In this document: positions 36,815-46,047 of the stretch, piece by piece
Numbering within the stretch: the first letter of the stretch is position 1
Layout: each line of letters opens with the position of its first letter
From: Prochlorococcus marinus
GTDB lineage: Bacteria; Cyanobacteriota; Cyanobacteriia; PCC-6307; Cyanobiaceae
Assembly: GCF_001180245.1 (NCBI RefSeq)
Contig: NZ_CVSV01000131.1
Span: 62,001-126,000 of the forward strand
Length of the DNA: 64,000 nucleotides
Direction of reading: 5' to 3'
Notes under the pieces: model-generated
Told to the model about the DNA's origin: nothing
Databases searched by the model: none
The model's input: the letters and a program-made list of their open reading frames with translations, nothing else
Program-made: the position numbers and the translations under genes

Positions 36815-37588
36815 TTATTTATTCCTAAAAAGATGCCTATAAGATGGATTATAAAGATTAGATCTTTTTTGAAAATTACTAATTGCTGGGCTAATTATAT
36901 AAATGGTTGTTCTAATTAGTTTTTTCTCAATAGAAAATTTTTCCATATCTTTTAATTCTATTAATGATGTCCAACCATCATCCCAAGATACTCTAAATCC
37001 AACAATAACTTTAGTCTCTGGAGGGTAAAACTCTAGTAGAGTTTCTTGAGACCTTTTCACATGCCTAGCACTTAGATATAGACATATAGATGAATTGTGT
37101 TTCGCAAGATCTTTCAGAGATTCTTTTTCGGGCATCCCTGTTCGCCCTCCTGCTCTAGTTAAAATTATTGTTTGCGTTACGTCAGGGATGGTTAACTCAG
37201 CTTCATGATATGCTGCAGCAACTTGAAAAGCACTTACTCCAGGAACAACCTCAATTTCAATTTTTTCGTTTTTTAAAATTTCGATTTGCTCTCTAATTGC
37301 TCCAAAAAGACAAGGGTCTCCGTCATGCAACCTCACAACAGTTTTCCCTGCCTGAAATTTTTCTATCATAATTGAGGTGATTTGCTCTAAGTTAAGTGAA
37401 CTCGTTTTTATTTTTTCAGAACCTTCTTTAGCAGAATCTAAAATCTTTTCCGGAATTAGAGAATCAGTCCAAATAATGACATCTGCAATTTTTATCTTTT
37501 TTAATGCTTTTAAAGTTAATAATTCTGGATCGCCTGGACCAACGCCAATAAAAGAAATTTTGTTATCCATTCTTTCTATTTTTTCCAC
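36815..37588 (-). CDS. cobM: Precorrin-4 C11-methyltransferase CobM
   Basis: The 257-residue SAM-dependent tetrapyrrole methylase has [17 protein letters not shown] near the start, [41 protein letters not shown] and [15 protein letters not shown]. These match CobM/CbiF of corrin-ring synthesis. It makes the corrin for cobamide; a cobT-like gene is also in the window (17109). It overlaps the lgt gene by 26 bases, so they are co-transcribed. Confidence 0.95.
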   Translation of the reverse strand: MEKIERMDNKISFIGVGPGDPELLTLKALKKIKIADVIIWTDSLIPEKILDSAKEGSEKIKTSSLNLEQITSIMIEKFQAGKTVVRLHDGDPCLFGAIREQIEILKNEKIEIEVVPGVSAFQVAAAYHEAELTIPDVTQTIILTRAGGRTGMPEKESLKDLAKHNSSICLYLSARHVKRSQETLLEFYPPETKVIVGFRVSWDDGWTSLIELKDMEKFSIEKKLIRTTIYIISPAISNFQKRSNLYNPSYRHLFRNK

Positions 37589-38456
37589 TATATGTTCTTA
37601 ATCTTAAAAAAAATATTCCAATTAATCCAGAAGAAAATAGAAAAATACTTATAAATTGAGCCATTCTTATGCCGCCATTACAGAAAGGTGGAAGTCCACC
37701 AACGCATAGTGGGTCAGTTCTTAAACCTTCAATCCAGAATCTTCCAAAGCTATAACTTATTAAATAAAGACAGCTAATAAAGCCAGGCCTGAAAAAATCT
37801 GTTTTAGTTTGTTTTTTAAAGGTAATAATAAGGACGATGAAAATTAAAAGATTCCACAATGACTCATAGAGAAATGTAGGATGAAAAAATTCATAATTAA
37901 TAAATTCTAAAGGCCTATTTTGGATAGGTATAAATAATTTCCAAGGCAAATTTGTAGGAACCCCAAAGGCTTCATTATTGAAAAAATTTCCCCACCTTCC
38001 TATTGATTGTCCAAGAATAATCGAGGGTATTAATATATCTATAAAAGTTTTTAAATTAATTTTTTTCGACTTACAGAAATAGATAATAGATATTAATCCT
38101 CCAATTAGACCTCCATGGATTGCTATGCCTCCTTCCCAAACTGCAAGAAAAGAAGGTATTTGAATGATGTTATTGAATAGTTCAAAAGAAGTAAAAAAGT
38201 TTTCTCCGCTATATTGCCTCCACTCAAAAATTACGTAATAAGCTCTAGCTCCAATTATTGAAGAGATTATTAATGATGGAAGTATTTCACTAATGAAGTC
38301 TGGGTTAATATTTCTGGCCTTTGCTAGTTTTTTAGAGACAAATAAGCCTATTAAAACTGAAACCGAAATAAGAAATCCGTACCATCTAATAGTTATAAAT
38401 CCTAAATTTAAAAAAGTTTCTCCTGGAGATTGTATAAAAGCTTGAAGTATAAGCAT
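37563..38456 (-). CDS. lgt: Prolipoprotein diacylglyceryl transferase Lgt
   Basis: The 297-residue membrane protein has IRWYGFLI, the Lgt core [20 protein letters not shown] and a conserved [13 protein letters not shown] in the C-terminal part. It attaches diacylglycerol to the lipobox cysteine of lipoproteins such as those at 15827 and 18267. It follows petA by 10 bases on the same strand, and overlaps cobM. Confidence 0.96.
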   Translation of the reverse strand: MLILQAFIQSPGETFLNLGFITIRWYGFLISVSVLIGLFVSKKLAKARNINPDFISEILPSLIISSIIGARAYYVIFEWRQYSGENFFTSFELFNNIIQIPSFLAVWEGGIAIHGGLIGGLISIIYFCKSKKINLKTFIDILIPSIILGQSIGRWGNFFNNEAFGVPTNLPWKLFIPIQNRPLEFINYEFFHPTFLYESLWNLLIFIVLIITFKKQTKTDFFRPGFISCLYLISYSFGRFWIEGLRTDPLCVGGLPPFCNGGIRMAQFISIFLFSSGLIGIFFLRLRTYSGKNRKNG

Positions 38457-38466
38457 TAAGAGAAAG

Positions 38467-39420
38467 TTAGATACCCTCTGCTGCTTGCACTTTTTCTACT
38501 TGTTTTTTCTTTAATACTAAAAGTATTTGTGTTAAGCCTACACCAATGAAGAATGCAATCAATCCAATAACTCTGTAAGGGCTCTGGAGTACAACCTCAG
38601 CATCTAATTGTCCAAAGCCACCAACGTTGGGATCATTAGTAAGAGGGTCACCTACATTAATTTTGTCTTGCGCTTTAACGATAAGTTGAGGACCAATAGG
38701 GACTTCTTCAGTAGTTATTTCACCATTATCGTTTTCTATATTGACTTTATAGCTACCATCTTCATTTGTTTCTATTGAATTTATAGTTCCTGCGGTGGAA
38801 GAAGTGAATACTACATTATTGCTCTTGTCTCCAGTTGGATATACCTGACCTCTACCTCTATTGCCTCCAATATGTAAAGAGTATTTTCCATAGTGATATT
38901 CTTTATTAGTGGATGGGTCAGGGGAAAGTACAGGGAAAACGATTTCTTTATTGGTATCGCCAGGTAAAGGTCCGACAATAATGATATTATCTTTCTCTTC
39001 ACTGTAATTAGTGAAATAAACCCCTTCTGTCTCCTCTTTTATTTCTTCGGTCCATCTTTCTTGTGGAGCAAGTTTAAAGCCATCAGGCAGCATTACAACA
39101 GCACCAACTTGTAATGGGACTTCCGAACCATCAGCCCCTATCTCTTTTAAATCGTTTTTGTAGGGTATTTTGACTACAGCTTTGAAAACACTGTCTGCTC
39201 CAACAGATTGGGGAACCTCTGCAATTGTAGGCATCTGAGCGAGATGACAATTTGCACAGACTATCTTACCTGTGGCTTCTCTTGGGGATTCGTAGTTTTG
39301 CTGCGCCCAAAATGGATAGGCAAAACTGATCTTTGGATAAAATACAATGCTTGAAATGAAAAGCAGAGTACAGATAAATAAACTTGTTTTTTTCATGATT
39401 TGATTTTTAAGACCTTTCAT
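38467..39420 (-). CDS. petA: Cytochrome f (PetA)
   Basis: I start petA at ATG 39420 (317 residues) because the longer frame to 39510 would overlap petC. A signal peptide ([13 protein letters not shown] to SFA) leaves mature Tyr35 as the N-terminus ([18 protein letters not shown]), which is the axial heme ligand. The heme site is Cys55-Ala-Asn-Cys58-His59. The large and small domains and a C-terminal helix ([23 protein letters not shown]) complete cytochrome f of the b6f complex. It starts 4 bases after petC. Confidence 0.97.
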   Translation of the reverse strand: MKGLKNQIMKKTSLFICTLLFISSIVFYPKISFAYPFWAQQNYESPREATGKIVCANCHLAQMPTIAEVPQSVGADSVFKAVVKIPYKNDLKEIGADGSEVPLQVGAVVMLPDGFKLAPQERWTEEIKEETEGVYFTNYSEEKDNIIIVGPLPGDTNKEIVFPVLSPDPSTNKEYHYGKYSLHIGGNRGRGQVYPTGDKSNNVVFTSSTAGTINSIETNEDGSYKVNIENDNGEITTEEVPIGPQLIVKAQDKINVGDPLTNDPNVGGFGQLDAEVVLQSPYRVIGLIAFFIGVGLTQILLVLKKKQVEKVQAAEGI

Positions 39421-39424
39421 TTTT

Positions 39425-39961
39425 TTATGCCCACCATGGATTTTCATTAGTTCTAAAGTCAGTTTCTGACCATTGTTTGACGAGTACAGCATCATCTTCA
39501 ATATCGACATGAGCTAGAGCTAAAGATAAAGGCGCAGGCCCTCTTACTACCTTCCCGTTAGTATCGTACTGACTGCCATGACAAGGACATATGAATTTAT
39601 TAGCACCACTATCCCACGGGACAACACAACCTAAATGAGTACAAATTGCATTTAAACCAAATTCTCCTATTTCCCCACCCTCATTAACTATTAAATAAGT
39701 AGGATCTCCCTTTAGACCCTGAACTAAACTTCTGTCTCCTGCTTGATGGGTAGCTAACCAACCTGTCTTAGTTATTGGATTACCTAATTCATCTTTCGCA
39801 GAAGTTCCACCTCCACCACCTCCTGCTCTTAGAGGCATGAAATAATTCGCTACAGGGTAAAGGGCTCCTAAAGCTACACCAGTTGCAGTTCCAAATGTAA
39901 GAAGATTCATAAATTGCCTTCGACCCATAGAAGGCACATCATTGGAACTTAATTGAGTCAT
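39425..39961 (-). CDS. petC: Rieske iron-sulphur protein of cytochrome b6f (PetC)
   Basis: The 178-residue protein has an N-terminal membrane anchor preceded by a twin-Arg-like signal (GRRQFMN at residues 13-19) and a Rieske domain: CTHLGC (Cys107, His109, Cys112) and CPCHGS (Cys125, Cys127, His128). The ligands are Cys107/His109/Cys125/His128, and Cys112-Cys127 is the disulfide. A Gly-rich hinge (GGGGGGTS) links the two. It forms petCA with petA; tatC, needed for its export, lies close upstream. Confidence 0.97.
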   Translation of the reverse strand: MTQLSSNDVPSMGRRQFMNLLTFGTATGVALGALYPVANYFMPLRAGGGGGGTSAKDELGNPITKTGWLATHQAGDRSLVQGLKGDPTYLIVNEGGEIGEFGLNAICTHLGCVVPWDSGANKFICPCHGSQYDTNGKVVRGPAPLSLALAHVDIEDDAVLVKQWSETDFRTNENPWWA

Positions 39962-40084
39962 TCGCTACTTGGTTCTGTTATTTATTAGTTATTATGGAGC
40001 AAATAGTTCAATTTCTGTTGCAAATAGATAGGACTTTTAATAATTTAAAGTAAAAGTTTAGGAAGTCTTAATTAATTGATTTAA

Positions 40085-40402
40085 ATGAACCCATTGCTAG
40101 TAGATGAAGTTATACATTATTTGATTCATCGCTGGGGAAAAAAATATGATTTTAGACTCTTTAGAAGAGGGAAATTCGTGTATTTTCAAATGATGTGGGG
40201 ATTTCTTGGACAGGAATCATTCCCTTTAAGTGAAGTTGAATATAAAAAATCGATAGCTGATAAAATCGAGATTTTAAATAGATGTGGATATTCAGAAGAA
40301 GTAAGGGAATGGCTAAAGAAAGTCAATGCTAAGCCAAGGTTAGGTAGAGCTGTCAGCTTGCAATTAGATCTTAATGAGAAGATGAAAGAGTTTTTGACTT
40401 AA
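40085..40402 (+). CDS. DUF3067 family cyanobacterial protein
   Basis: The 105-residue soluble protein (VDEVIHYLIHRWGKKYDFRL, FQMMWGFLGQESFPLSE, then CGYSEEVREWLKK) matches DUF3067, a family restricted to cyanobacteria and plastid-bearing plants. It is encoded between petC and tatC on the opposite strand; its 3' end overlaps that of tatC by 32 bases. Its function is unknown. The context invites a link to Rieske/cytochrome b6f maturation, but this is inference. Confidence 0.8.
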   Translation: MNPLLVDEVIHYLIHRWGKKYDFRLFRRGKFVYFQMMWGFLGQESFPLSEVEYKKSIADKIEILNRCGYSEEVREWLKKVNAKPRLGRAVSLQLDLNEKMKEFLT

Positions 40403-41129
40403 GATTTTCTGATAAGTAAGTTAATCCAGTACCCACAAAAAATAAAAACACAATCGATATAGATAGCAATGACATAGTCAATGGGTCAGTTGAAGGGGTA
40501 ATCACTGCAGATAATATTGCAGAGGAAATTACAACTATCTTCCAATTTGAAATCATTTTTTCTGTTGTGATTATTCCAAGAGAACCAAGAATAAATTGCA
40601 ATACTGGCAATTGAAAAGCTATTGCAGTGCTAGACATTAATAAGAGAACAAAATCAAAATATCTTTCTATAGACCAAGTTGGTTCAACAATATCAGCACC
40701 GAAACTAATGAAGAAATTTATTGCTGCAGGGACTAATATCCACCATGAAAAAATTAATCCTAAAAAAAATAGAAGACCTGAACCAAAAACTGCAGGCAAG
40801 ATAAGGCTTTTTTCTTGTTTTGTTAAACCAGGAGAAATGAATAATATTATTTGATAAAAAATATAAGGCATAGAAACTATCAATCCGCTGTAACCTGCAA
40901 CTTTAATAGCGACAAATAAAAACTCTCCTGGAGCAAGTTGTAGTAAATGAATATCTCCAGCTGGAATTTCTAAAAAAGATATTAATGGCTTTATGATGAG
41001 AAAACTAAAGAATATTGAAATAAGTATTGAGTAAATTGAGTTTAATATCCTTTGACGAAGCTCCTCTAAATGATCACTAAAAGACATCGAATCTGATAAT
41101 TTTTTTTCACTTTGACCTGTACCTTTCAT
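40371..41129 (-). CDS. tatC: Sec-independent protein translocase TatC
   Basis: The 252-residue membrane protein has six helices, with the TatC N-terminal motif SFSDHLEELRQRIL and the first-loop region LAPGEFLFVAIKVAGYSG, both used for twin-arginine signal recognition. It forms the Tat receptor with TatA/B. Known cargo includes the Rieske protein encoded nearby. The 3' end overlaps the DUF3067 gene. Confidence 0.96.
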   Translation of the reverse strand: MKGTGQSEKKLSDSMSFSDHLEELRQRILNSIYSILISIFFSFLIIKPLISFLEIPAGDIHLLQLAPGEFLFVAIKVAGYSGLIVSMPYIFYQIILFISPGLTKQEKSLILPAVFGSGLLFFLGLIFSWWILVPAAINFFISFGADIVEPTWSIERYFDFVLLLMSSTAIAFQLPVLQFILGSLGIITTEKMISNWKIVVISSAILSAVITPSTDPLTMSLLSISIVFLFFVGTGLTYLSENLKSKTLSSSH

Positions 41130-41209
41130 TATTATCTGATAAAAATTGTGTAAGAAAAAGGTTTAAAACTACTAATGTCAAAGTCTAATTTATTTTTTGA
41201 TAAACTTAA

Positions 41210-41470
41210 TTATTTGCTTAATTTAGGATTTGTTGGATCTGGTAATAAGAAAGGAGGGGCATCATTTAAAGATGATTCACCATAAGTTTCATATTCTCGA
41301 TATCCACCCATTTTCCCATTTGTTTTCATTAAAGCGCTTACGAAGGCAAGTAGTAAGAAAACAGTAGGGGCTCCAATTATTAATGCAGCACCAAATAGAT
41401 ATCCAACAATAAATTCTGGAAAACTATGATTTCCTAAAAATTCATGAGTGCCTAAAAGAAAATCAAACAT
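41210..41470 (-). CDS. Small integral membrane protein, unrecognised
   Basis: The 86-residue product has an N-terminal hydrophobic portion with about two spans (HSFPEFIVGYLFGAALIIGAP, TVFLLLAFVSALM) and a polar C-terminal tail (KMGGYREYETYGESSLNDAP, FLLPDPTNPKLSK). I do not recognise the family. It lies upstream of tatC and 29 bases downstream of the NFACT gene on the same strand. Its Tyr/Gly-rich tail is unusual. It is likely to be a conserved picocyanobacterial protein. Confidence 0.65.
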   Translation of the reverse strand: MFDFLLGTHEFLGNHSFPEFIVGYLFGAALIIGAPTVFLLLAFVSALMKTNGKMGGYREYETYGESSLNDAPPFLLPDPTNPKLSK

Positions 41471-41499
41471 TTAGATTTAAAAATTTTTTTTATTATAAA

Positions 41500-43224
41500 C
41501 TAAATTACTGTTTTAAGATTTTTTTTAATGTAATCTTCTCCTCTTGTAGGATTTCCCCAAATAATTTCTCCATTTTTAAAGGAAACGCAACCCGGTCCTC
41601 CGTTTTTGATTTTTTGCAAATCTTTAATCTTTACTAAATTAATTGGAACTTTAATGTTTCTTTTTGCCTTGCTAAATAAAGCAGCTAAATCTGCAGCTAT
41701 TTGAAGATCTTGTTCAGATGCTACTTGAGATGAAGACTTCAAAACTACATGACTGCCTGGTGATTCCTGTGCATGAAACCATAAATCGCCTTTTTTTGAG
41801 AACTTAAAGCTTATTAAATCATTTTGCCTCATATTTCGCCCTACCTGAAGCTTTAATCCTGTGGGAGTTTCAACTTGAATTGGTGAAGACTCTATTTCAT
41901 ATGTACTTTTCTGATCTTCTCTTTGTTTTTTGATATTGATATTAAATTCGCTACAAATTTCTTCCATAATTTCTTCTAGTAGTTTGATTCTCATAGAAAG
42001 TTTTTCATGATTTAAAGAAGTTAAATTTTCTATAAGCGTAGTGAATTCTTCTAATCTCTCTATGTTTGTTTTGTAAATACTTAATCTTTCTTTTATTAAA
42101 TCTCTAGATCTCTTTAGTTTTTTTGATTTTTTATATAATTTTTGTCCCTTTATAATGTCTTGTTTTTTAATTTCATGTGAGGCAAATATATTATCAGCTT
42201 TTTCTTTATATATCTCGTAGTTTTCTGAATTTTTCAGAAGATCATGTTGAATATTTAAATTCTTTTTCTCAGTATTGGTCTGTTTAAAAATTATCCCTTC
42301 AATTTTCTTTTCCAATAATTCAAGTTTTTTTTGTTTCAGATGGTAACCATAATAATTTTCTAAGCTTGTGCATAAATCTATTTTATTTTCGCAATTAATT
42401 TCCTTATCAAAAAACCAAACGCAATAAAAATCTTTGTTGAATGTAGAAAAATTAAAGTTATTGTTTTTAAACCTGTTTATCCAAATCTTCCAATTTTTAA
42501 ATATCTCCTTTAAGTCTGAGTTGCTAATGAAATCAATATTTTTTTCCATTATTTCTGAATCAACAGTTGCGCTAACAACCTCTAATTGTTTTGTGAGGAT
42601 AGGGCTTACTCCTTGATAGGTATTTATTAAACAGTATTTCAAAGACTCAGGTACTATTGAAATTGAGTCTTTCCATGATTGAAAAGACTCATCTTCTCTA
42701 GGTTGTTTTTTGAGATTGACTGGAGGGCCAGAATAAATTGATCCTGTTGAAATTGTTCTAAAACTAGATTGACTTGATTTAATTTGTTTACCAACGGCAA
42801 TTATTTTATGTTTATTATCCAGATAAAAAATATTACTATGTTTTCCCATTAATTCAAAAATTAAATACTTATTAATTTCATCTCCAGGTTTTTTCGCAAA
42901 ACTAAATTTTATAACTCTCTCGAAATCATCTTGATCAATCGAAATTAAAGCCATATACTTTAATCCGTATCTTATTTGTTTAGAAAGTGTGCTTTCTCTC
43001 CCAATCTTTTCTGGCTTATTTATCTTTAGTATTCTTGGAGAGTCTCCATTCCATGAAACTTCTAACCATGTTTGAGAATTAACTCCTCTGAAACATAATT
43101 GAATTGTATTAGGCTCTGGTTGTTGGGCAGTCTCAAACTTTGTAGGTAAGATGTTCTTTACCAAATAATGCAAGACAGATCTAATAGAAGTAATATCCAT
43201 TATCTGTGGAACACCTTTTTGCAT
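41500..43224 (-). CDS. rqcH: NFACT / RqcH-family ribosome quality control protein (FbpA-like)
   Basis: The 574-residue protein has an N-terminal NFACT-N domain (MDITSIRSVLHYLVKN, RGVNSQTWLEVSW), a central coiled-coil rich in Lys/Glu (about 270-430) and a C-terminal NFACT-R (DUF814) domain with SFKFSKKGDLWFHAQESPGSHVVLK, ending in GEIIWGNPTRGEDYIKK. RqcH binds stalled 50S-peptidyl-tRNA and adds alanine tails. Older annotation calls it a fibronectin-binding protein. It is divergent from gmk. Confidence 0.9.
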   Translation of the reverse strand: MQKGVPQIMDITSIRSVLHYLVKNILPTKFETAQQPEPNTIQLCFRGVNSQTWLEVSWNGDSPRILKINKPEKIGRESTLSKQIRYGLKYMALISIDQDDFERVIKFSFAKKPGDEINKYLIFELMGKHSNIFYLDNKHKIIAVGKQIKSSQSSFRTISTGSIYSGPPVNLKKQPREDESFQSWKDSISIVPESLKYCLINTYQGVSPILTKQLEVVSATVDSEIMEKNIDFISNSDLKEIFKNWKIWINRFKNNNFNFSTFNKDFYCVWFFDKEINCENKIDLCTSLENYYGYHLKQKKLELLEKKIEGIIFKQTNTEKKNLNIQHDLLKNSENYEIYKEKADNIFASHEIKKQDIIKGQKLYKKSKKLKRSRDLIKERLSIYKTNIERLEEFTTLIENLTSLNHEKLSMRIKLLEEIMEEICSEFNINIKKQREDQKSTYEIESSPIQVETPTGLKLQVGRNMRQNDLISFKFSKKGDLWFHAQESPGSHVVLKSSSQVASEQDLQIAADLAALFSKAKRNIKVPINLVKIKDLQKIKNGGPGCVSFKNGEIIWGNPTRGEDYIKKNLKTVI

Positions 43225-43273
43225 TATTCCTACTTAATTCACAAGATGTCTATTTTACTGTAAAAAATTTAAT

Positions 43274-43828
43274 ATGAAAAATCAAAAAAAACTTATTATC
43301 CTTACTGGACCCAGCGGGGTAGGTAAAGGAACAGTTGTTAAAGAAATTTTATGTAAAGAAAAAAATTTTTGGCTTTCAATATCTGCTACTACTAGAGAAC
43401 CTAGAGAGGGAGAGAAGGACGGAGAAAATTATTATTTCTTAAACAAAGAAAAGTTTAAAGAAATGATTGAACAAAATCTTTTCCTTGAATGGGCTCAATT
43501 TGCTGGAAACTACTATGGAACGCCTTTATCTTCTGTTAATGAGAAAATAAAAAAGGGATTTATCGTACTACTTGAAATTGAAGTAGAGGGTGCAAGGCAA
43601 ATAAAAAATAAGTTTCCTAATTCACAGTCAATATTTTTACTTCCTCCGGATAAAGAAGAGTTAGAGAGAAGAATAAGAAATAGAGGTACAGAAAAAGAAG
43701 AGGCAATTAAAAAAAGACTATCAAGGGCTAATTATGAGATTTCAGTGTCAAATGAATTTGATTTTGCATTAACAAATCATAATGTTGATGAAACAGCAAA
43801 AAAAATAATCAAGTTAATAAAAACTTGA
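43274..43828 (+). CDS. gmk: Guanylate kinase Gmk
   Basis: The 184-residue kinase has P-loop TGPSGVGKGT at residues 11-20, the GMP site SATTREPREGEKDGENYYF and the lid region with RRIRNRGTE. It phosphorylates GMP to GDP. It ends at a bidirectional hairpin shared with the convergent psaF-psaJ genes. Confidence 0.97.
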   Translation: MKNQKKLIILTGPSGVGKGTVVKEILCKEKNFWLSISATTREPREGEKDGENYYFLNKEKFKEMIEQNLFLEWAQFAGNYYGTPLSSVNEKIKKGFIVLLEIEVEGARQIKNKFPNSQSIFLLPPDKEELERRIRNRGTEKEEAIKKRLSRANYEISVSNEFDFALTNHNVDETAKKIIKLIKT

Positions 43829-43830
43829 TT
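43807..43830. terminator. Bidirectional terminator between gmk and psaJ
   Basis: A perfect 9-bp stem (AATCAAGTT at 43807-43815, AACTTGATT at 43822-43830) with a 6-base AATAAA loop overlaps the gmk stop codon. It is followed by ATTTTCTATTT on the + strand, and by ATTTTT on the minus strand. It suits both convergent transcripts. Confidence 0.6.
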
Positions 43831-43842
43831 ATTTTCTATTTA

Positions 43843-43977
43843 TCAACTCATTGGATGGAATAATAAATCTGGGAAAAACCTATTAAATTCAATAATTATT
43901 CCAGCTGTAAGGCTTAGCCAAATTGCTGCTACCACTGGAGCAGATCTGACAAATTTTGTGTTTAGAATTTTGAACAT
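43843..43977 (-). CDS. psaJ: Photosystem I subunit IX (PsaJ)
   Basis: The 44-residue protein (opening [20 protein letters not shown], continuing [20 protein letters not shown], ending HPMS) has the typical PsaJ form: basic start, one membrane helix, and a conserved NRFFPD(L/P)LFHP end. It binds next to PsaF at the rim of PSI. It is 28 bases downstream of psaF on the same strand, the usual psaFJ order, and too short to appear in most frame lists. Confidence 0.95.
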   Translation of the reverse strand: MFKILNTKFVRSAPVVAAIWLSLTAGIIIEFNRFFPDLLFHPMS

Positions 43978-44005
43978 TTTTTTTATGAAAGTTTTTTAAG
44001 AATGT

Positions 44006-44569
44006 TTAGCGAGGACCATTAAGTGTAATATTGTTATCTTTCTCTCTTAAATCTCCATTTCTACCTTGTTTATTAGCAAGAAGAGGCCATTGGGCTCCTT
44101 TTACAAGACATTTTCTTGCTAAGTCTAGGTCAATAATGATCTCAAGATCTGCTGGATTCTTAGTCTTTTTTGATTCAATGAGATACTCTCTTCCTGACCA
44201 ACCTATAATTCCAGCAATGTAAATGAACAATACGCCGGGAATAAGTAAATCTCCTTCATGACCTCTATTTAGAAGAGCCCCCCATGGCTCTAGAGGAGGT
44301 CCAATTATTAAATGAGGAAGACCATCATCTCCACATGATGCTTTTCCATATCTTTCAAATCTTGCTATGTCTTTTTGAGTAGTTGCAGAATTTGCTCTCT
44401 CAATGAATTTAGGATTTTCAGAGCATTTTGTGAGGGCTGAAGCGGTATATTCTGTGCTAGCTCTATCTGCGTTTAAGGCAGGCCCATTTGCAGCTAGAGC
44501 AATTGGAGTAATTCCGAGGAACAGAAAAACTGAGGTTATGATTGAAAAAAAGAATTTCATAAGTTGCAA
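44006..44569 (-). CDS. psaF: Photosystem I subunit III (PsaF)
   Basis: The 187-residue protein has a signal peptide (MKFFFSIITSVFLFLGITPIALA), then a lumenal part with CSENPKFIERAN, ARFERYGKASCGDDGLPHLI (two Cys) and the C-terminal membrane hairpin GDLLIPGVLFIYIAGIIGW with SGREYL. This matches PsaF, the lumenal docking subunit of PSI. It precedes psaJ. Confidence 0.97.
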   Translation of the reverse strand: MQLMKFFFSIITSVFLFLGITPIALAANGPALNADRASTEYTASALTKCSENPKFIERANSATTQKDIARFERYGKASCGDDGLPHLIIGPPLEPWGALLNRGHEGDLLIPGVLFIYIAGIIGWSGREYLIESKKTKNPADLEIIIDLDLARKCLVKGAQWPLLANKQGRNGDLREKDNNITLNGPR

Positions 44570-44579
44570 TCTTTAATTC

Positions 44580-44585
44580 CTTATA
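44580..44585 (-). promoter_or_regulatory. Possible -10 element of psaF-psaJ
   Basis: TATAAG on the minus strand (CTTATA on +), 10 bases upstream of the psaF start codon, in the 65-base gap to tsaD. No clear -35 is seen, and the leader would be very short. Tentative. Confidence 0.2.
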
Positions 44586-44634
44586 GTGTGTTAAGTAAGA
44601 AATTAATATTAAAATAGAACAAGTTGAATCAAAA

Positions 44635-45705
44635 ATGCATAAAGTTTTAGCTATTGAAACAAGTTGTGATGAGACATCTGTCTCAATAGTTTCAAATATT
44701 GGCGATACTTTCAGAATACATTCAAATATAATTGCCTCTCAAATTGAAGATCATTCAAAATGGGGTGGAGTTGTGCCTGAACTTGCAGCTAGAAAGCATT
44801 TAGAATTATTACCTTTTGTTTTAGATAAGGCTCTAGAAGAAGCAAAAATTAAAATTGAGGAAGTTGATTATATTGCGTCAACTGTAGCTCCTGGATTAGT
44901 TGGTTGTTTACGAGTTGGCTCTATAACCGCAAGAACACTTTGCATGTTACATTCAAAACCATTTTTGGGAATTCATCATTTGGAGGGGCATTTATCTTCA
45001 ATTCTATTTTCAGAAAACTATCCAAAGAAATCTTTTCTTACATTACTTGTTAGCGGCGGGCATACTGAATTGATAAAGGTAGATGATAGTAGGGGGATGC
45101 AAAGACTTGGGAAAAGTTTTGATGATGCTGCTGGAGAAGCCTTTGATAAAGTTGGCAGACTATTAGGTCTTAGTTATCCAGGAGGGCCGGCAATTGAAAA
45201 GATTGCTAAAAATGGGGACCCAATGAAATTTAATTTACCAAAATGTAAGATCTCTGATAAAAAAGGTGGATTTCTAAAATATGATTTCTCTTTTAGTGGT
45301 TTAAAAACTGCCGTATTAAGATTAGTTGAGAGAATAAATTTGGCTGGGAAGACCGTTCCAATTCCAGATATTGCTGCAAGTTTTGAGAGAGTAGTGGCAG
45401 AGGTCTTGGTAGAGAGAACAATAAAATGCGCGGAAGATCATTGCTTAGATAATGTAGTTGTGGTTGGAGGAGTGGCTGCTAACAACACATTAAGAAAAAT
45501 GATGATTAGTGAAGCTAGTAAAAAATCTATTAAAGTACATTTAGCGCCTCTTGATCTTTGTACAGATAATGCGGCAATGATTGGAGCGGCGGCTTTGTTC
45601 AGAATCAAATTTAAGCATCATTTAAGTTCCCTTAAATTAGGTGTTGTAGGAAGACTATCAATTGAACAAGCAAATACCCTTTACGAAGAAAAACCGCCTT
45701 TCTAA
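44635..45705 (+). CDS. tsaD: tRNA N6-threonylcarbamoyladenosine synthesis protein TsaD
   Basis: The 356-residue protein has the ASKHA fold with the metal-binding HHLEGHLSS (His115, His119), IETSCDETSVSIV, LVSGGHTEL, and the Asp-bearing CTDNAAMIG near the end. It transfers threonylcarbamoyl to A37 of ANN-reading tRNAs. Divergent from psaF; the hli gene follows 5 bases after its stop. Confidence 0.97.
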   Translation: MHKVLAIETSCDETSVSIVSNIGDTFRIHSNIIASQIEDHSKWGGVVPELAARKHLELLPFVLDKALEEAKIKIEEVDYIASTVAPGLVGCLRVGSITARTLCMLHSKPFLGIHHLEGHLSSILFSENYPKKSFLTLLVSGGHTELIKVDDSRGMQRLGKSFDDAAGEAFDKVGRLLGLSYPGGPAIEKIAKNGDPMKFNLPKCKISDKKGGFLKYDFSFSGLKTAVLRLVERINLAGKTVPIPDIAASFERVVAEVLVERTIKCAEDHCLDNVVVVGGVAANNTLRKMMISEASKKSIKVHLAPLDLCTDNAAMIGAAALFRIKFKHHLSSLKLGVVGRLSIEQANTLYEEKPPF

Positions 45706-45710
45706 TTTCA

Positions 45711-45887
45711 ATGAACAAACAACCTAAAATCGAGATTAAAGAGACAAAAAACTTCGTTGATAAAAAGGAATTGAATTTGTGGAAAAGAGGTTTTACCCCT
45801 CAAGCTGAAATATGGAATGGAAGGATGGCAACTGTTGGTATAGGAATTATTTTCATAATTATTGCTTTAATAAGCCAGTTTTCTTAA
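45711..45887 (+). CDS. hli: High-light-inducible protein (Hli, one-helix LHC-like)
   Basis: ATG 45711 to TAA 45885-45887 gives 58 residues. The chlorophyll-binding motif is recognisable in AEIWNGRMATVGIGIIFIII (Glu, Asn, Arg), matching the ExxNGRxAMxG core of Hlips, followed by a single helix ending ALISQFS. Hlips protect photosystems and carry chlorophyll in biogenesis. It sits 5 bases after tsaD and may be read from within or upstream of it. Confidence 0.9.
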   Translation: MNKQPKIEIKETKNFVDKKELNLWKRGFTPQAEIWNGRMATVGIGIIFIIIALISQFS

Positions 45888-46047
45888 AAGAAATAAAATT
45901 AATTTTCTTAAAAGTATTTTTGAAAGAATTTTTAAAAACTCTTGTTCAGCCGGTGAATTAAATTAAAAAGTATTGTTTTTATTGGACTAGAGATAAGATT
46001 ATTGATTTAATCAAAATAATGAATGTTTTTATTATTTATAATTTTAT

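Noticed and set aside
39421..39510. Longer N-terminus of cytochrome f (start at 39510)
   Set aside because: It would overlap petC and lacks a signal peptide at its start; the ATG at 39420 gives a normal leader.
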